NCBI RefSeq assembly: GCF_018991925.1
Contig: NW_024722158.1
Coordinates: forward strand, 1,130,632-1,194,631
DNA from: Homarus americanus
Taxonomy: Eukaryota > Arthropoda > Malacostraca > Decapoda > Nephropidae
DNA length: 64,000 nucleotides
Direction of reading: 5' to 3'
Part shown: one piece after another, positions 1 to 11,658 of the stretch
Layout: each line of letters opens with the position of its first letter
How positions within the stretch are numbered: position 1 is the stretch's first letter
Notes under the pieces: generated by a model
Databases searched by the model: none
What the model saw: only the letters and a program-made list of their open reading frames with translations
Told to the model about the DNA's origin: nothing
Program-made: the position numbers and the translations under genes

Positions 1-1507
1 TTTCATTAATGGCTGATTTGACTGTATTTCTGAGCATTTGTAGTTAATTCTATTGCTAATTTAATTGTCAGCATATAAAGGTAATAGTAATCCTGAGCCT
101 GATTGTGGGAAGACGAAGAGAAAATTTAATTTACTTACACTGTAGATTCCAAGATGATAATATACCTGTACATTTGACAGTACCAACATGCTTACTAGTT
201 AACTCAGGTACTGTCATTCTTCTTGCTTCTCCTGTATGTGATAGGGGAATATTCTTCTGTAAAAATGTAAACAAGTTCTCTACCACATGACATTTATACA
301 TTTATATGGTGTTGTTTATTACTGGTTGTGGAGATACATCATTATTAATAAGCAGTTATTGGTCGTATGATTTAGCTTTGTATAATTTAAAAAGTTAAAT
401 AAAAAATGTCTGGAGCAAGATAAGGACAATTGATACCAACTAATTATGAAATGAGTTTGATGCATCGGTGGTGGATTTCTCTTCGTATAGAGAGTTTTGC
501 CTATGTTCAGTAAAATATATTTAATTACAAATGTAGAGAAATGCATTATAATTTGTTAAATCATTATACATATTTATTCTTGAATCATGACTTGTCTGCT
601 GTTTACAACATCTAGTGTACAACTTCCTTCACAATGTTGAGCTTCCAATAATACTGTATAGTGTTTGGTTGATTCTTTTCCATCCATAAATCCTAGCCCT
701 GTGTTCATCCATTCCATAAACAATTGTTATTAATACTATTTTATACCTTTTATACCCTACCTTCATCTACGGATAAGAGATTTTCTATTTAATTGTTAAA
801 TAAAGATTCCACTACTAAACATGTTCACTATGTAGCATATTTATTCACAAAGACAAAGTTTAACTTTTTTTGGTATACTGTAGTGGAATGTTAGGTCACA
901 TTGATTGTGGTGCAATTACCTTATACAATGTAACTTATTTATAATGCTTTATGCACTAGAAAATTATTTTATAGTAACCTTATAGCTTATGATCAGTGCA
1001 CATTCTCAATGAATGTGAAAGTTAGTTCACTGCAAACACAAGTACCTAGTGTCTAAAATTTTAAGTGCAATAGTATCACCAGTTCATGAGAATGCAGCAC
1101 ATAATTAGGCTCGTACGTAATGAGTCTCCATATCCCGCATAATACATTGTTCTTATCAGCTACAGGGGATGTTTATGTATAAAGAAGCCCTTTTTTTATA
1201 GTAACTGGTTTAAGTTAGTGAATAAAGATTTAATTTGGTAGAACTGCAGATGCTTTTATTTTGTTGACCTCACAACGTCTATGTACTCGTATGTGTCGGG
1301 AATTCTGAATGTGCCCCAACGCGCCTAAACTCCCGACAGAATGTGGAATCAAATTTGTGTATTATTGATTTATATGCGTCAAATTTATTGATTTATTTCT
1401 TCTGTAAATATTTTGGACTTACTAATGTATACAGTAATATTGTTGGGAATTCTGAATGTGATGAGACAAGTATGAATTTTCACCTTATACACAGTGTTTT
1501 GGAAATA
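1..1507. other. AT-rich intergenic DNA, no gene seen
   Basis: No reading frame here has recognisable protein motifs; the short frames are AT-rich and lack domain signatures. A 16-base phrase, GGGAATTCTGAATGTG, occurs at about 1298 and 1445, suggesting a small local duplication. The region ends at a TA dinucleotide that begins the DNA transposon at 1508. Confidence 0.6.
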
Positions 1508-3553
1508 CAGTCGTGCGCCGGTTAACGTCCTAGATACGTTCTTGGAAACTTGACGTTAACCGAAATGGACGTTGTCCGATCATCGCATAAACTTTTTATT
1601 TATACTTACGTGTATGTGGAATACTATATACGTACATATACACTTTTACTCTTAAATCACTACTGTAATGTGATACAGGTGATTAATTTTTATCTCTTGT
1701 GCAAAATACATGACGTTTATATTAAAATTATTCACTGTTTTACAAGGATTCCAGCAACGCCAGCAGATGGGAGAGAGAGAGGGTGGGAGCGAGCGAGGGG
1801 GCGTGGGGAGGGGAGGTAGTACGTTTGACAGTTGGCACAGGCCCAGGTCTAACGCGTGTATATTTATCAGTTCTTAGGTGACTAAGCTTCTCTCTTATAA
1901 AAAGCCAGTGAAATGACCTGGGTGAATATAATTAACATAGCTGGGATTCTTGTAACATACTGATTAATTTGAATATAAACATGCTATAATTTGCACTAGA
2001 CAAAACAATTTTAGTACCGTAATCAAATTAATACATGTGCACTCCAGCTTTGCACTAAGAAATCTATGTAAATTTACCCAAAAATACAGTTGAAAAACTT
2101 TTTTATAAAATGTGCTACAGTACTGTACTGTACACTAATGTACAACAATTTTTATCTCTTGAGCAAATAATGTGACATTTATATTCAAATTATTGGCTGT
2201 CTTGCAAGGATTCCAGCAATGCAAATTATAATCTAACTTTAGTCTGAGATATTATATAAGATAAAAACTGTAAGCCTAAAAGCCTGGCTGGGGGAGGGGA
2301 CTGACGGCTCCGCCACCCAGCGAGGGGTTGGGGGGAGGGGGTAGAGGTGATAAGTTTGAGGTGAAGGTCTCTGTGTGTTTATTTAACAGTCCTACTAAGC
2401 TTCTCTCATTTTAAAATGCCAGTGATATGACCTAGGAAAATATAATTAACATAGCTGGGATTCTTGTAAGATACTGATTTATTTGAATATAAACATATTG
2501 TAATTCGCACTAGACAATTTTAGTACCGTAATCAAATTAGTACATGTGCAGTCCAGCTTTGCACTAATTTATTTTACGTTTATTTTAGTATGGTGTGTGC
2601 ATGTAAATGGGTGAAAATAAATGAAGAAATTTATGTAAATCTACCCAAAAATACAGTTGAAAAACTTTTTATAAAATGTACTACAGTATTGTACACTATG
2701 TACTACATTTTTTATATCTTGAGCAAAATATATGACGCTTATATTCAAATTATTCTCAGTCTTGCAAGGATTTCAGCAATGCAAATTATATTATCCTAAC
2801 TTTAGTCTGAGATATTATATAAAATAAACATAAAGAAATCACCAGGATGGGAAGAGGGGGCGGGAGGTGAGGTGACAATGTCTGGCGTTTGTTTGTTTAT
2901 TTATTTGAGATAAGATTTGACAGTTGGCGCTGAAGGCCTGGGTGTTTATTTATCATTACTTAAGAGTGACTAAGCTCTTCTCATAATTTTCCACCCAAAC
3001 GACCTTGGTAAATATAACTTACATTGGAGGGATTCTTGTAAGATAGTAATTTATTTGATTTTTTTTTTTTCAATTTAAATTTTAATTATTTATTCCTTGA
3101 TAGAGGAAGCGGGATCCTAGTGCTGTCACTTGGTACCCCTGTACCATAACACCAGAAGCAACTGGCCAGTGTCACAAGTATATACAGTCATCCCTTGCTT
3201 ATCGCTCCTAATTGGGACCCCGCCGATAACGAAAGTACAGAACCTATGGGATTTATTCTAATTGGTTCACGCACCCATTTTACGACCATTTAGACCCACT
3301 AAATATATGTATAATGTTATGGTAAATATCATAAACACACATAGGCAGGGCTAGGTTTATTACAGTGATGAAAAGGGTACGCTTAATACTGTAGTCCACA
3401 AAACATGTAGCTATGCTTTTTTTATTTGGTCCCCCGTCATACGAGTCCGTTTTCTCTCACATCAGGACGTCTGGGTGGGGGGGGGGGGTTGGGGGCCGTG
3501 GACTTATATGCGATCGGAAGTTGTTCGGTCGGACGTTAACCGGCGCATGACTG
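1508..3553. mobile_element. Composite non-autonomous DNA transposon with pogo/Tigger-type inverted repeats
   Basis: Both ends carry inverted repeats reading CAGTCRTGCGCCGGTTAACG inward from TA (TA at 1506-1507 and 3554-3555). CAGT-type ends with TA target duplication are typical of the pogo/Tigger branch of Tc1/mariner. No transposase lies inside. The body has three diverged units of about 460-560 bp, each with the phrase TGCAAGGATTCCAGCAATGC or a variant (near 1742, 2205 and 2762) and a G-rich island (1755-1830, 2280-2350, 2840-2870). A second terminal-repeat-like sequence begins at 3187 (CAGTCATCCCTTGCTTATCG), and 3390-3480 resembles the start of the LTR-like family at 17775. The element is therefore a mosaic. 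Confidence 0.65.
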
Positions 3554-3555
3554 TA

Positions 3556-4740
3556 CATTTCATAATTCTTGGGGTGTATTCCTGAGACAATTCCAGAACA
3601 AAGTGTCGGAATCTGTATAGTTCCCAAGCTACAGTGCTTGAAAAAGGTTGTACTAGCCAACAAATTGAACTTTTGGGCCTAATGTCCAAAGGGAGCAAAA
3701 AGTGATATGAAGGTGAAACAAGAAAACTCAACCTAGACAATGTATGACTTTAAGGCCAGTTCTGAGTGGTTTGAGAGCTTCAAGTGTCGGGCAAATCTTC
3801 ACAACTTGAAGCTGAAAGTGCCGAAACCGAAGCTGCGTTAGCCTTTCCAAAACTCCCAAAGGAGAAAATTAAGGTAGGTGGTTACTCTCCCAAGCAAGTG
3901 ATCAACATTGACGAGATAGGGCTGTTCTGGAAGAGGATGACATCACATCCCTTCATTACTCAGGAGAAGACTGCACCCGGTGTCAAGGCAGCCAAGGACA
4001 GGCTCACCCTTTTGCTTGGTGGTAATGCTGAAGGTGACCTGAAGCTGAAGCTCATACTCATTTACCACTCAGAAAACTCCAGGGCTCTTATTGGTTTCTA
4101 CAAGGATTATCTACCAGTTATTTGGCGCTCCAACCAGAAGGCGTGGGTGACGACAGCACTAGTGTAGAATTACGTGATTAGTTACCTCTCCACCGTGTGC
4201 AGGGAATATTGTTAAAAAAAACAACCTGCACAACAAATTCCTCCTCCTTGACAGTGCTCCTGCACCCACCCAGCATGGGAAAGTGACCAGACAACATTGA
4301 GCTGATGTTTCTGTCACAACCCATGGATCAAGGTGTCAGTCATTTCCACCTTTAAGGCTTACTACCTTTGGTGCATGATGTGGGAACTTGTTCAACAGAC
4401 TGCACACAGCCAGACCAACATCAAGGAATTTTTTAAGCCGTTTAATATTAAGAAAGTGATCGAACACACCAACAAGTCTTAAAGGAGGTGTCGCAGCAAG
4501 CCATGAACGGCGTGTAGTGCAATATTTGGGCCGAATATTTACACGATTTTGCAGATTCAGCGATGTGGGAACAGTGCAACAGGACATTGTTAACCTTACC
4601 CAGGAGGTAGACAGGGAGGACGTCCAGCATCTGATCCAGTCACACAGCCAGGACCTCACCAATGAAGTACTGTACTCGAGCAGCTCTAGCAGCAGAGTCT
4701 TCATGAAGAGGAGGGGAGAAGCCAAAGGAACATCCTAAAA
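3556..4740 (+). pseudogene. Broken Tigger/pogo-family transposase (DDE_1 type)
   Basis: This is a decayed Tc1/mariner-superfamily transposase of the Tigger/CENP-B/jerky group, which would cut and paste its own element. The clearest part is frame +1 at 3784-4167, with the family phrases VINIDEIGLFWKRM (first catalytic Asp), AKDRLTLLLGGNAEGDLKLK and VIWRSNQKAWVT. Just upstream, 3746-3840, another frame reads SSEWFESFKCRANLHNLKLK, which belongs to the end of the DNA-binding region, so a frameshift separates them. A stop follows at 4165. The acidic C-terminal region (4560-4665, including DREDVQHLIQSHSQDL) is in yet another frame. The N-terminal helix-turn-helix is not legible; the element ending at 3553 abuts this point and may have landed in it. 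No function is expected. Confidence 0.8.
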
Positions 4741-6019
4741 GAAGAAAAAAAAATTAACTTAAAGGCATTAAACATTAATTATGTGTGTGTATGGGAGCAA
4801 GCACTGAGGGAGGGAGGGAGTGAGCGATGGCTAGTGTTCCCTCGCCTTCCTCACTCGCTGCTCTGCCTTCTTTTGTCAAACAACAGTAATTATTATTTTT
4901 TTTTAAATTTATTTCTCGCATTTATTGGTACAGTACAGTAAAGCCTCCGATAACGACGGTTCGACCAATGACGATTCATATTTAAGACACTAGTTAATTT
5001 AGGACCCAATTCAATTTACTTCATTATTTTATTAGTATTTACGACAAAAATATACCCGGTAATAAAAATAAAATAAAATTACATTTTCATATAAGTAATA
5101 ACTACCTGTAAATCCAGATATGTATTAAAAAAAATACTGTAAAAAAAAAAGAGGAGCCTTGCACAAAGAAGCTGCTGGGCTAATGAGTGGCATCACCAGT
5201 AAACAAGAGGCGGAGCTTGGCGGTCCCTTTGTTTTCACTCATCTGAACAGGAACAGGAGAAAATCTTTATTGGGTTTCTTACGACATTTTTGAGTCCCTA
5301 TTCAACATGCGCAAGATAGCAAGTGATGGTAGTGCTGGTTGAAAAGCTAAAAGAAAGTGTATAAGCAGAATGAAGCATTAAAATTAACAGGGATGTGAAA
5401 AACACATAAGATCTCTACTTAAAGATGTATAATGAGAAAAGAAAGTGAAAGGTTCTTTAGACAACTTTATTACTCAAAGGCCTAAACCATCAACTTCAGC
5501 TACACCATCAAATTCAACATCACAAGCAGCTTCAACAACAACTTCAGGTTCACTAACAGTTTCAGCAACAGCTATGACATCTTTATGGCATGTTACCCTC
5601 AACTTAATGTAAATAGAATATTTTTGTATAATTGTGTGTGAGCAAGGCTGGTACTTGATACAATAAAAAAAATTTCTGTATATATGCAGGTATTTTTGCA
5701 GCTTAATGTGGGAGTTGCTTAATATTAGTGTCAGGTTTGTAGTTCCCTGGAATAAGGAGTTTTGACAGTCACTGGCTGGCCTTGGGAGCAGGAGGACGTC
5801 TCGGTTGTCAGTGACGGATACCTTTTTCAAATAGGGTTTAGTTGAGTATTATATTCAGTGCTGCTCTATTATAATTCATGGTGTGTAAAGTGCAATCAAT
5901 TATTGTGCTGTAAGGTGGTTTATTGTTTATACATGGTGCCAATAATAGTTGTTTATTAAGGATTATGTTTATTCTTTATTCTCTTGATTTAATTTATCTT
6001 ATGGAACCTACACATTTAT
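4741..6019. other. Intergenic DNA with a Tigger-like terminal repeat and unclear relic
   Basis: A CAGTAAAGCCTCCGATAACG sequence at 4936 looks like another Tigger-type terminal repeat, without an obvious partner. At 5455-5600 the plus strand reads a Ser/Thr/Pro-rich stretch beginning LDNFITQRPKPSTSATPS, which resembles the low-complexity tail of transposase-like proteins, but no domain supports it. I see no gene in the rest. Confidence 0.4.
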
Positions 6020-6471
6020 TGTAGCTGCCCATTGAGCGACTGTGGGTTAATGAGACCCTTACACGCAGGACTCGATTGTTCTTTATTCGGTCAAAACCTG
6101 CAGAGTACAAATTACATATGTTACATCTGAGATAATTAATTCAATCGTATGTTCCATCACTATTAGCGACTACATATAGTATATATGAGTAGAGTAGGGT
6201 GTTAAACCATATAAAACTTACGTGTTTCTGGTCTAATGTAGGACTTATTAACTCCCTGAGTTGATAGGTAACTGGACGGATCGAGACTGTCTTCTGAACC
6301 CCACAGAGAGCAAGTCAGCCCGAGAGGAGGGCCATCTGTTTCACATTTAACACCCCAGCAAAGTTTGTCGTAAACACTCTGTCTCTCTTTCTCTCTCTCT
6401 ATCCCTCTCTTTCTCTCTCTCTTCTAGTTTATCCTATTATGGCAGTAACATATCCTACTGTGGCGGTAACA
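6020..6471 (-). repeat. LTR of a BEL/Pao-type retrotransposon (minus orientation)
   Basis: Read on the minus strand this begins TGTTACCGCC directly after a purine tract (GACAGGGGGAG, from 6472) and ends GGCAGCTACA, giving TG...CA ends and about 452 bp. It lies immediately downstream of the BEL/Pao coding remnant, as a 3' LTR should. A CT-rich stretch (6375-6425) and a short duplication of the ACTGCCATAATAGG-like phrase occur at its start. No second LTR is in the window, so the pairing cannot be tested. Confidence 0.6.
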
Positions 6472-6479
6472 CTCCCCCT

Positions 6480-8090
6480 GTCGAGCTTGCTCGAAACCCA
6501 TTGTCTGCCGAGAGTCTCACTCTCCGACTCCCTCCAATAGGCAGAGCTTTGTCACTAGACGTATTAACACTGAGTCCTTTGTCTTCACTTTGACATGCTG
6601 CACCAGGCCGTCATCACCTGGTACTGCCTCCAATACCCTTCCCAGCATCCAATGGCTCCTTGGGAGAGGATGTCCAGATATGATGACGATGTCCCCAGTG
6701 TGGAAGTTGCGGTGCGCCCTGAAGTGTTGCTGTCGCCTCCGTAGTGTCGGGAGATATTCTTTCATCCATCTCTTCCAGAATTGGTCTGCAATGAATTGAG
6801 CATGCTTCTGCTATGGACTGATTGCCTCCAGTGGGCAGGGTTCCCGAGCGCATTCGCAGTAGGTGAAGCGGAGTGAGTTTTTTTTTTTTTTTTTTTTTAA
6901 GGGAATTAGCCCACCTGGGCACAGGCCAAACGACCCACAACGGGCCTGGGGGCTCTAGGTCTCTCGGGTCGTCGGATACTGGGGTGATGGGCCTCCCGTT
7001 GACGATCTCTTCTACGGCACAGAACAAGGTGTTGAGTCGCTCGTCGTTAAGTACCTCTGTGCCCATCACCCCCTGGAGAACCTTCTTCACCGTGCGGATC
7101 TGACGCTTGGGAGGTCCTCTGCGGGATGTAAGCCTCGTCATGGCGTTGATGAATGAGTCTGTGTTCAGTGAGGTGAAGACTTCCAGGTGTATAGCTCGGG
7201 TGGCCAGACATGTAAACAAGCATCCGGATCCTTTCGCCCGGGCCCGGCCTTGTTTAACCAAAAAGGGACCAAACACAGTCGACTCCGGTGCAGGTGAATG
7301 GCCGATCTTCTGGATGTACCCAATCCTCTGGCAGGTCAGCTTGGCGTTGGTGGGTAGGCTTCCAACTGCTTCTTCGACAAATTACACATACGTGTGCTCG
7401 TGTCCTGAGTGGCCAGCCCTGGTCGAATGTACCTCCTGTACAATAAGTTCTGTGGATTTTGTCCCTGGGTAACAGTATGGGGTTCTTTGCTCTGGATGGA
7501 GAGCAGCACGCTTCAGTCGGCCGCCTACTCTGATCAGACCGTCTGCACCCAGGTAAGGTTCCAGTCTGCTTACGTCACCAGTCCTGAGAGAGTGTCCTCG
7601 TGGGGAAATCTCTTCCTTTGTATCAATTTTGAGACGACTAACTTCGCATCTTCTAATTCGCTGACCTTGAGTCGACGTTTTCGGTGATGTCTGTTCTTTC
7701 ACTTCCCCAACTGCCATTCTATAAACCTTCTAATCCACGCTACGTTATTCAGAAGTCGATGTCACAAGGAGTACCTGGCCCATAGCTTATCGAAGGTACC
7801 CTTCCCCTGGTCAGCGTTTGTCGTCAGCACCGTGGTTTCCTTCTTCACCTCTGGGTCTCCGTCTGTGAGGTCTGGAATCCTCATTGGACTCTTTTGCCAA
7901 CCGTCTTCTTCCAACAAGAGGAAAGCAGCTCCCCGAATCCACCTGCCCTTATCGTTGAGCTCTGCTCCATGTAGTCCACAAGTAGCGTCATCTGCTGTAT
8001 TTAGTGCCGACTTCACGTGGCGCCATTGTTCTGCATTGGAGTCCTTGTGTATTGTTGCCACTCGATTGGCCACGAAAGAATGGAAGCGTC
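6480..8090 (-). pseudogene. BEL/Pao retrotransposon pol fragment (RNase H end, integrase, DUF5641)
   Basis: This is the 3' half of a BEL/Pao pol gene, which encodes the enzymes that copy and integrate the element. In minus-strand order: 8073-7762 carries the region before integrase; 7717-7382 has the integrase zinc-binding segment (VGGRLKRAAL, then STELIVQEVHSTRAGHSGHEHTY); 7276-6960 has integrase core text (KGSGCLFTCLATRAIHLEVF, INAMTRLTSRRGPPKRQIRT); 6765-6517 has the C-terminal DUF5641-like part (ILRRRQ-like run, GDIVIISG). These lie in at least two frames, so frameshifts are present, and a poly(A)-tailed insert interrupts the integrase end. Protease and reverse transcriptase are absent; the fragment stops where the 21-bp minisatellite begins. 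Confidence 0.82.
6877..6955 (-). mobile_element. Small poly(A)-tailed insert within the BEL/Pao integrase
   Basis: On the minus strand a stretch of about 55 bases, ending with a run of 22 A residues, interrupts the otherwise continuous BEL/Pao text between RDLEP and LTPLHLLRM. An A-tail on an insert inside another element is the mark of a LINE-mobilised SINE or retropseudogene. The reading frame happens to stay open across it. The exact left edge and target duplication are uncertain. Confidence 0.5.
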
Positions 8091-8117
8091 TTTCGGTGTT
8101 TTGTATGTACTGAAGGA

Positions 8118-8510
8118 CATGGTCCTGGTTGTTATAATCATGGTCGTGGTTGTTATAATCATGGTCGTGGCTATTATAACCATGGTCGTGGTTGTTATAA
8201 TCAAGGTCGTGGTTGTTATAATCATGGTCATGGTTGTTATAATCATGGTCATGGTTGTTATAATCATGGTCGTGGTTGTTAGAATCATGGTGCTGGTTGT
8301 TATAATCATGGTCGTGGTTGTTATAATCATGGTCCTGGTTGTTATAATCATGGTCCTGGTTGTTAGAATCATGGTGCTGGTTGTTATAATCATGGTCGTG
8401 GTTGTTATAATCATGGTCCTGGTTGTTATAATCATGGTCCTGGTTGTTAGAATCATGGTGCTGGTTGTTATAATCATGGTCGTGGTTGTTATAATCATGG
8501 TCCTGGTTGT
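8118..8510 (+). repeat. 21-bp minisatellite with an 84-bp higher-order period
   Basis: About 18-19 copies of a 21-base unit (GTGGTTGTTATAATCATGGTC and variants). The later part is arranged in sets of four: a variant with GTTAGAATCATGGTGCTG recurs every fourth unit, giving an 84-bp higher-order repeat. Since 21 is a multiple of 3, the frame stays open and reads as a hydrophobic 7-residue repeat that joins the following LINE frame. This is chance openness of a repeat, not evidence for a protein. One further unit remains at 10208-10232, on the far side of the LINE. Confidence 0.9.
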
Positions 8511-10098
8511 GTTCACAGAAGAGGGTATTAGAAATAAACTGTCCAGGCTAAAGGTCCATAAGAGTCCTGGACCTGACATGGTGCATCCTAGAGTGCTAAG
8601 GGAGCTGTGCAACGAGCTTGCAGAGCCCCTGAAGATTCTGTTTTGTAAATGCCTGGATGAACAAATGGTCCCCAGTGAATGGAAAGTGGCTTATGTGAGT
8701 CCTATCTTCAAGAAGGGCGATAGGCACTCCACGAACAACTATAGACCGGTGAGCCTGACCAGCATAATATGTAAAGTACTTGAGAGTATTATCAGAGATG
8801 CAGCGATGGAACATCTACTACGAAACAACCTTGTAAAAGATTGCCAACACGGTTTTATGCCGGGGCGCTCTTGCTTGACACAATTGCTCAAGGTATTGGA
8901 TATTTGGACCCATATTCTAGAACGGGGTGGTAATATCGACAATATTTACCTAGATTTTGCCAAGGCTTTCGACAGTGTACCCCACGAAAGGCTGAAAATC
9001 AAACTGGAAGGGTACGGAATTCGGGGAAATGTCCTAGCGTGGATAGAAGACTTTCTACATGACCGCAAGCAATGTGTGGTGATTAATGGCACGAAATCGT
9101 CATCTGTACCTGTAACAAGTGGGGTACCGCAGGGTAGTGTATTGGGCCCGCTGTTGTTTGTTTGTTTCATAAATGATATGCCTGACGTTGTACACTCCTC
9201 CATACAAATGTTTGCCGATGACGCCAAGTTATTTCGGGAAATTAAGAACCAAGCGGACTGTGAAGAGCTGCAGAAGGACCTCTGTGGGCTCCAGGAATGG
9301 TCGAAGGAATGGCTGCTGAGATTCAATGTCACGAAGTGTAAGAGGATGCACCTGGGGCGTACCAACGGTAAGGAGGCGTACCATATGTCCCAACGGGATG
9401 AAGAAAATGTACTAGTTGAGACTGTGTGTGAGAAGGACCTAGGTGTGTATGTTGACAATGAGCTGAAGTTCTCGGGCCATTGTGAGAAGAAGGTAAATCA
9501 GGCAAATAAATTATTGGGTCTTATAAGAAGGTCGTTCAGATATCTAGACGGTCCGTCCCTCGTGACGATCTTCAGGAGTGAAGTGCTTCCCCATCTGGAG
9601 TACTGTCACCCCATCTGGTCCCCGAGATATGCTAGGGACTGTCAGTTGGTTGAAAATGTTCAAAGGAGGGCCACCAAGCTGGTGCCTGCACTTCGGCATC
9701 TCAGCTACCCTGCGAGATTGGAGCGCCTGAACTTGCCTAGCTTATACTACAGACGGGCAAGGGGGGACCTAGTTGAGGTTTATAAGCATCTCAGGGGGCA
9801 CTACTCAGTTGAGTGTCCTTACTTGGAGCTGGCGGACGCTCGCCCCACAAGGGGTCACAGCTCAAGATTGAAGAAGCCGCAAGTCCGGAAAACCGTGAGG
9901 GCAAACTTTTTCGGAGTGAGGGTTGTAAACTCTTGGAACAATCTACCAGAAAGTGTTGTGACGGCACCGAGTGTGAGCTCTTTCAAGAGAAGACTTGACC
10001 AACACTGGAGCGGGTTCAGGTACATTCAGGAGCCGGTGCATGCCCAGTATTTGCCAACAGTGCGTGACAGAGACGTGACCGATCGCCCGGGCGGCTAG
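8510..10098 (+). pseudogene. 5'-truncated CR1/L2-like LINE: reverse transcriptase region
   Basis: This non-LTR retrotransposon ORF2 fragment runs open to its stop at 10098. Reverse-transcriptase landmarks in order: KSPGPDMVHPRVLRELC, VAYVSPIFKKGDRHSTNNYR, IYLDFAKAFDSVPHERL (first catalytic Asp), SGVPQGSVLGPLLF, and FADDAK at 9211 (active-site DD). The C-terminal part contains LEYCHPIWSPRYARDCQLVE and VQRRATKLVPALRHLSYPAR, as in CR1/L2/jockey-group LINEs. The endonuclease and the start of ORF2 are missing, so this is a dead-on-arrival copy despite its open frame. Its true start cannot be in the preceding minisatellite. Other pieces of the same family lie at 33686-38550 and 50484-50765, one of them with the endonuclease. 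The clade is inferred from motifs by eye. Confidence 0.85.
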
Positions 10099-10207
10099 CG
10101 AGCCGACCTTTTGGTGAAGAATATAAAGGAAAAGAGTCGTGACCGATCGCCCAAGCGGCTAACAAGCCGATCAGTGGCGAAGAGGATAAAAGTAAAAAAA
10201 AGTAAAA
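10099..10207 (+). repeat. LINE 3' UTR with two tandem ~65-bp units
   Basis: Two near-copies of a unit reading CGTGACCGATCGCCC(A/G)(A/G)GCGGCTA, then GAGCCGA or AAGCCGA, then GTGAAGA and ATAAA, follow the ORF stop, ending in an A-rich tail with GTAAAA motifs. The same units follow the same LINE ORF end at 50625-50765 and occur at 33700-33780, so they are the family's 3' UTR signature. Confidence 0.75.
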
Positions 10208-10232
10208 GTTATAATCATGGTCGTGGTCGTGA

Positions 10233-11556
10233 TACTTTCAGTATCTAATATGCTATAAGAAGAAATAGAATAAAGGTTAGAATAATTAATTAAAGAAATT
10301 TTCGCCATAAGGAGAGGTTAAAATCATAAAAAAAAAATTATTATGAATCACCAATGATCATCCCAAGAAAAATTATATTATGAAGAGAAGTGAACTTGAT
10401 TCTGGTTATATTAGTCACCATCTACGTTAGTCAGTTTGAGGCCCATTTCACATGACTGACCGACCATCGATGTTCTTTCCGCTCGAGGGTGTTAGTTTTC
10501 AATGCGTCTTAATATTTACGCTGGTGGATATAAGACCTGCTACCTTCACTGACGGAGCTATGGTCAATTTGGTGCTATTCTTGTTTATAAATGCCTTCTA
10601 ATCTGTCTCAAGTCTATCCACCCTGTCTATTGCCATCCCAACTGTCTGTTCGTCTGCGTTGTGTTTGAATGTAAGCCCGTCTGTACTCTTTGTGTGGTCA
10701 AATCTGTCTGTCTTATCCGTTGTTGGCGTGTGTCTGCCTGTTTGTCTAATGTGAACCAGTCAGTCAGCTGTCTGTCTGTCATGTTAGTTGCCATATTGTC
10801 TATTTGTGCAGGTATGAATCTGTCTATTTTTGTCAACCTCCTGTCTGTTTCACTGTCAATATTCACCCTGTGTCTATTGTAGTCATCTTTTCCATGCATT
10901 CCTGTTATTATCTTTTTATCTCTTCTCTTTTTCCATGTACAGTCACCCACAGGAATGAGTATACACTGTAGCTGTTAGGTCGTCTGGTAACGTTGAAACT
11001 GCGCATCCACACGCATGATGAAACTCGGCTCCCCCCCACCTGTTATCTCTAACTATTTTTTGTTTCCCCTTCTTCATTCTTCTATTTACTCATCTTCCTT
11101 CCTTTACTAATGCAAACAACATAAACAAAAAGTAGGCTAAGAAAAAAGTGGGGGAAGGAGGAGGGAGCCATACGATAACTGCAATTAACTGCAATCGTGG
11201 GCTGACAGCGTCCAGCGAATGAGGGTGTGCCAAGTCCGTAGACTTGCATCGTTTTCCAGCATAAATAAAATGGTTATGTAATGGTTTCCTAAAGAAACCA
11301 TCGATATGGGACCAGGTTTGTTCCACTCTTCGAATTTTTTGCGATTTTTCCACCAAGTTTGATGAAAAACGATTGTGCCGTTTCGGCTACCCAGAACAGA
11401 CACACACACACGCCTAGTCCTATAGTATATTTGATTCCTTCTTTCTGGCTGCCTTGCTTGTAGTTTTGTGTAGCACCATGATAAACTGTAGGAACACAAT
11501 GGTGTACCTTGATTAAGTCAGGAGTGGATAACAAAGAACAACTAAGGGTTTTAGTT
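10233..11556. other. Intergenic DNA with degenerate CTGT-rich microsatellite
   Basis: No gene is seen. 10610-10890 is rich in CTGTCTGT-type words and gives artificially open frames on both strands. A short (CA)n run lies at 11401-11412. Confidence 0.55.
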
Positions 11557-11658
11557 GGAGCATACCTGGTTGAAACATACCATTTGGAACATACCTGGTA
11601 GAAGCATACCATTCGGAACATACCCGGTTGAAACATACCATTCTGAACATACCCGGTT
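11557..11658. repeat. 29-bp tandem repeat, about 3.5 copies
   Basis: The unit is about GGTTGAAACATACCATTTGG followed by AACATACCT, repeated with small changes (GTAGAAGC, TTCGG, TTCTG variants). The gypsy-type element begins immediately after it at 11659. Confidence 0.75.

Noticed and set aside
5474..5830. A 118-codon minus-strand frame
   Set aside because: Composition is low-complexity and no domain is recognisable; the opposite strand reads a Ser/Thr/Pro run of transposase-tail type.
8017..10098. A 693-codon open frame that could be read as a fusion protein of a hydrophobic repeat and a reverse transcriptase
   Set aside because: The first part overlaps BEL/Pao antisense and a 21-bp minisatellite whose period is a multiple of three. 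The LINE simply inserted in a compatible frame.
10099..10207. CGATCGCCC...GCGGCTA units that looked like a tRNA-derived SINE
   Set aside because: No A or B box or cloverleaf could be drawn, and they always follow the LINE ORF end, so they are its 3' UTR.
10661..10950. Small Cys/Leu-rich or Asp/Thr-rich frames resembling secreted or coiled-coil peptides
   Set aside because: They are read from degenerate CTGT-rich DNA and are equally open on the other strand.
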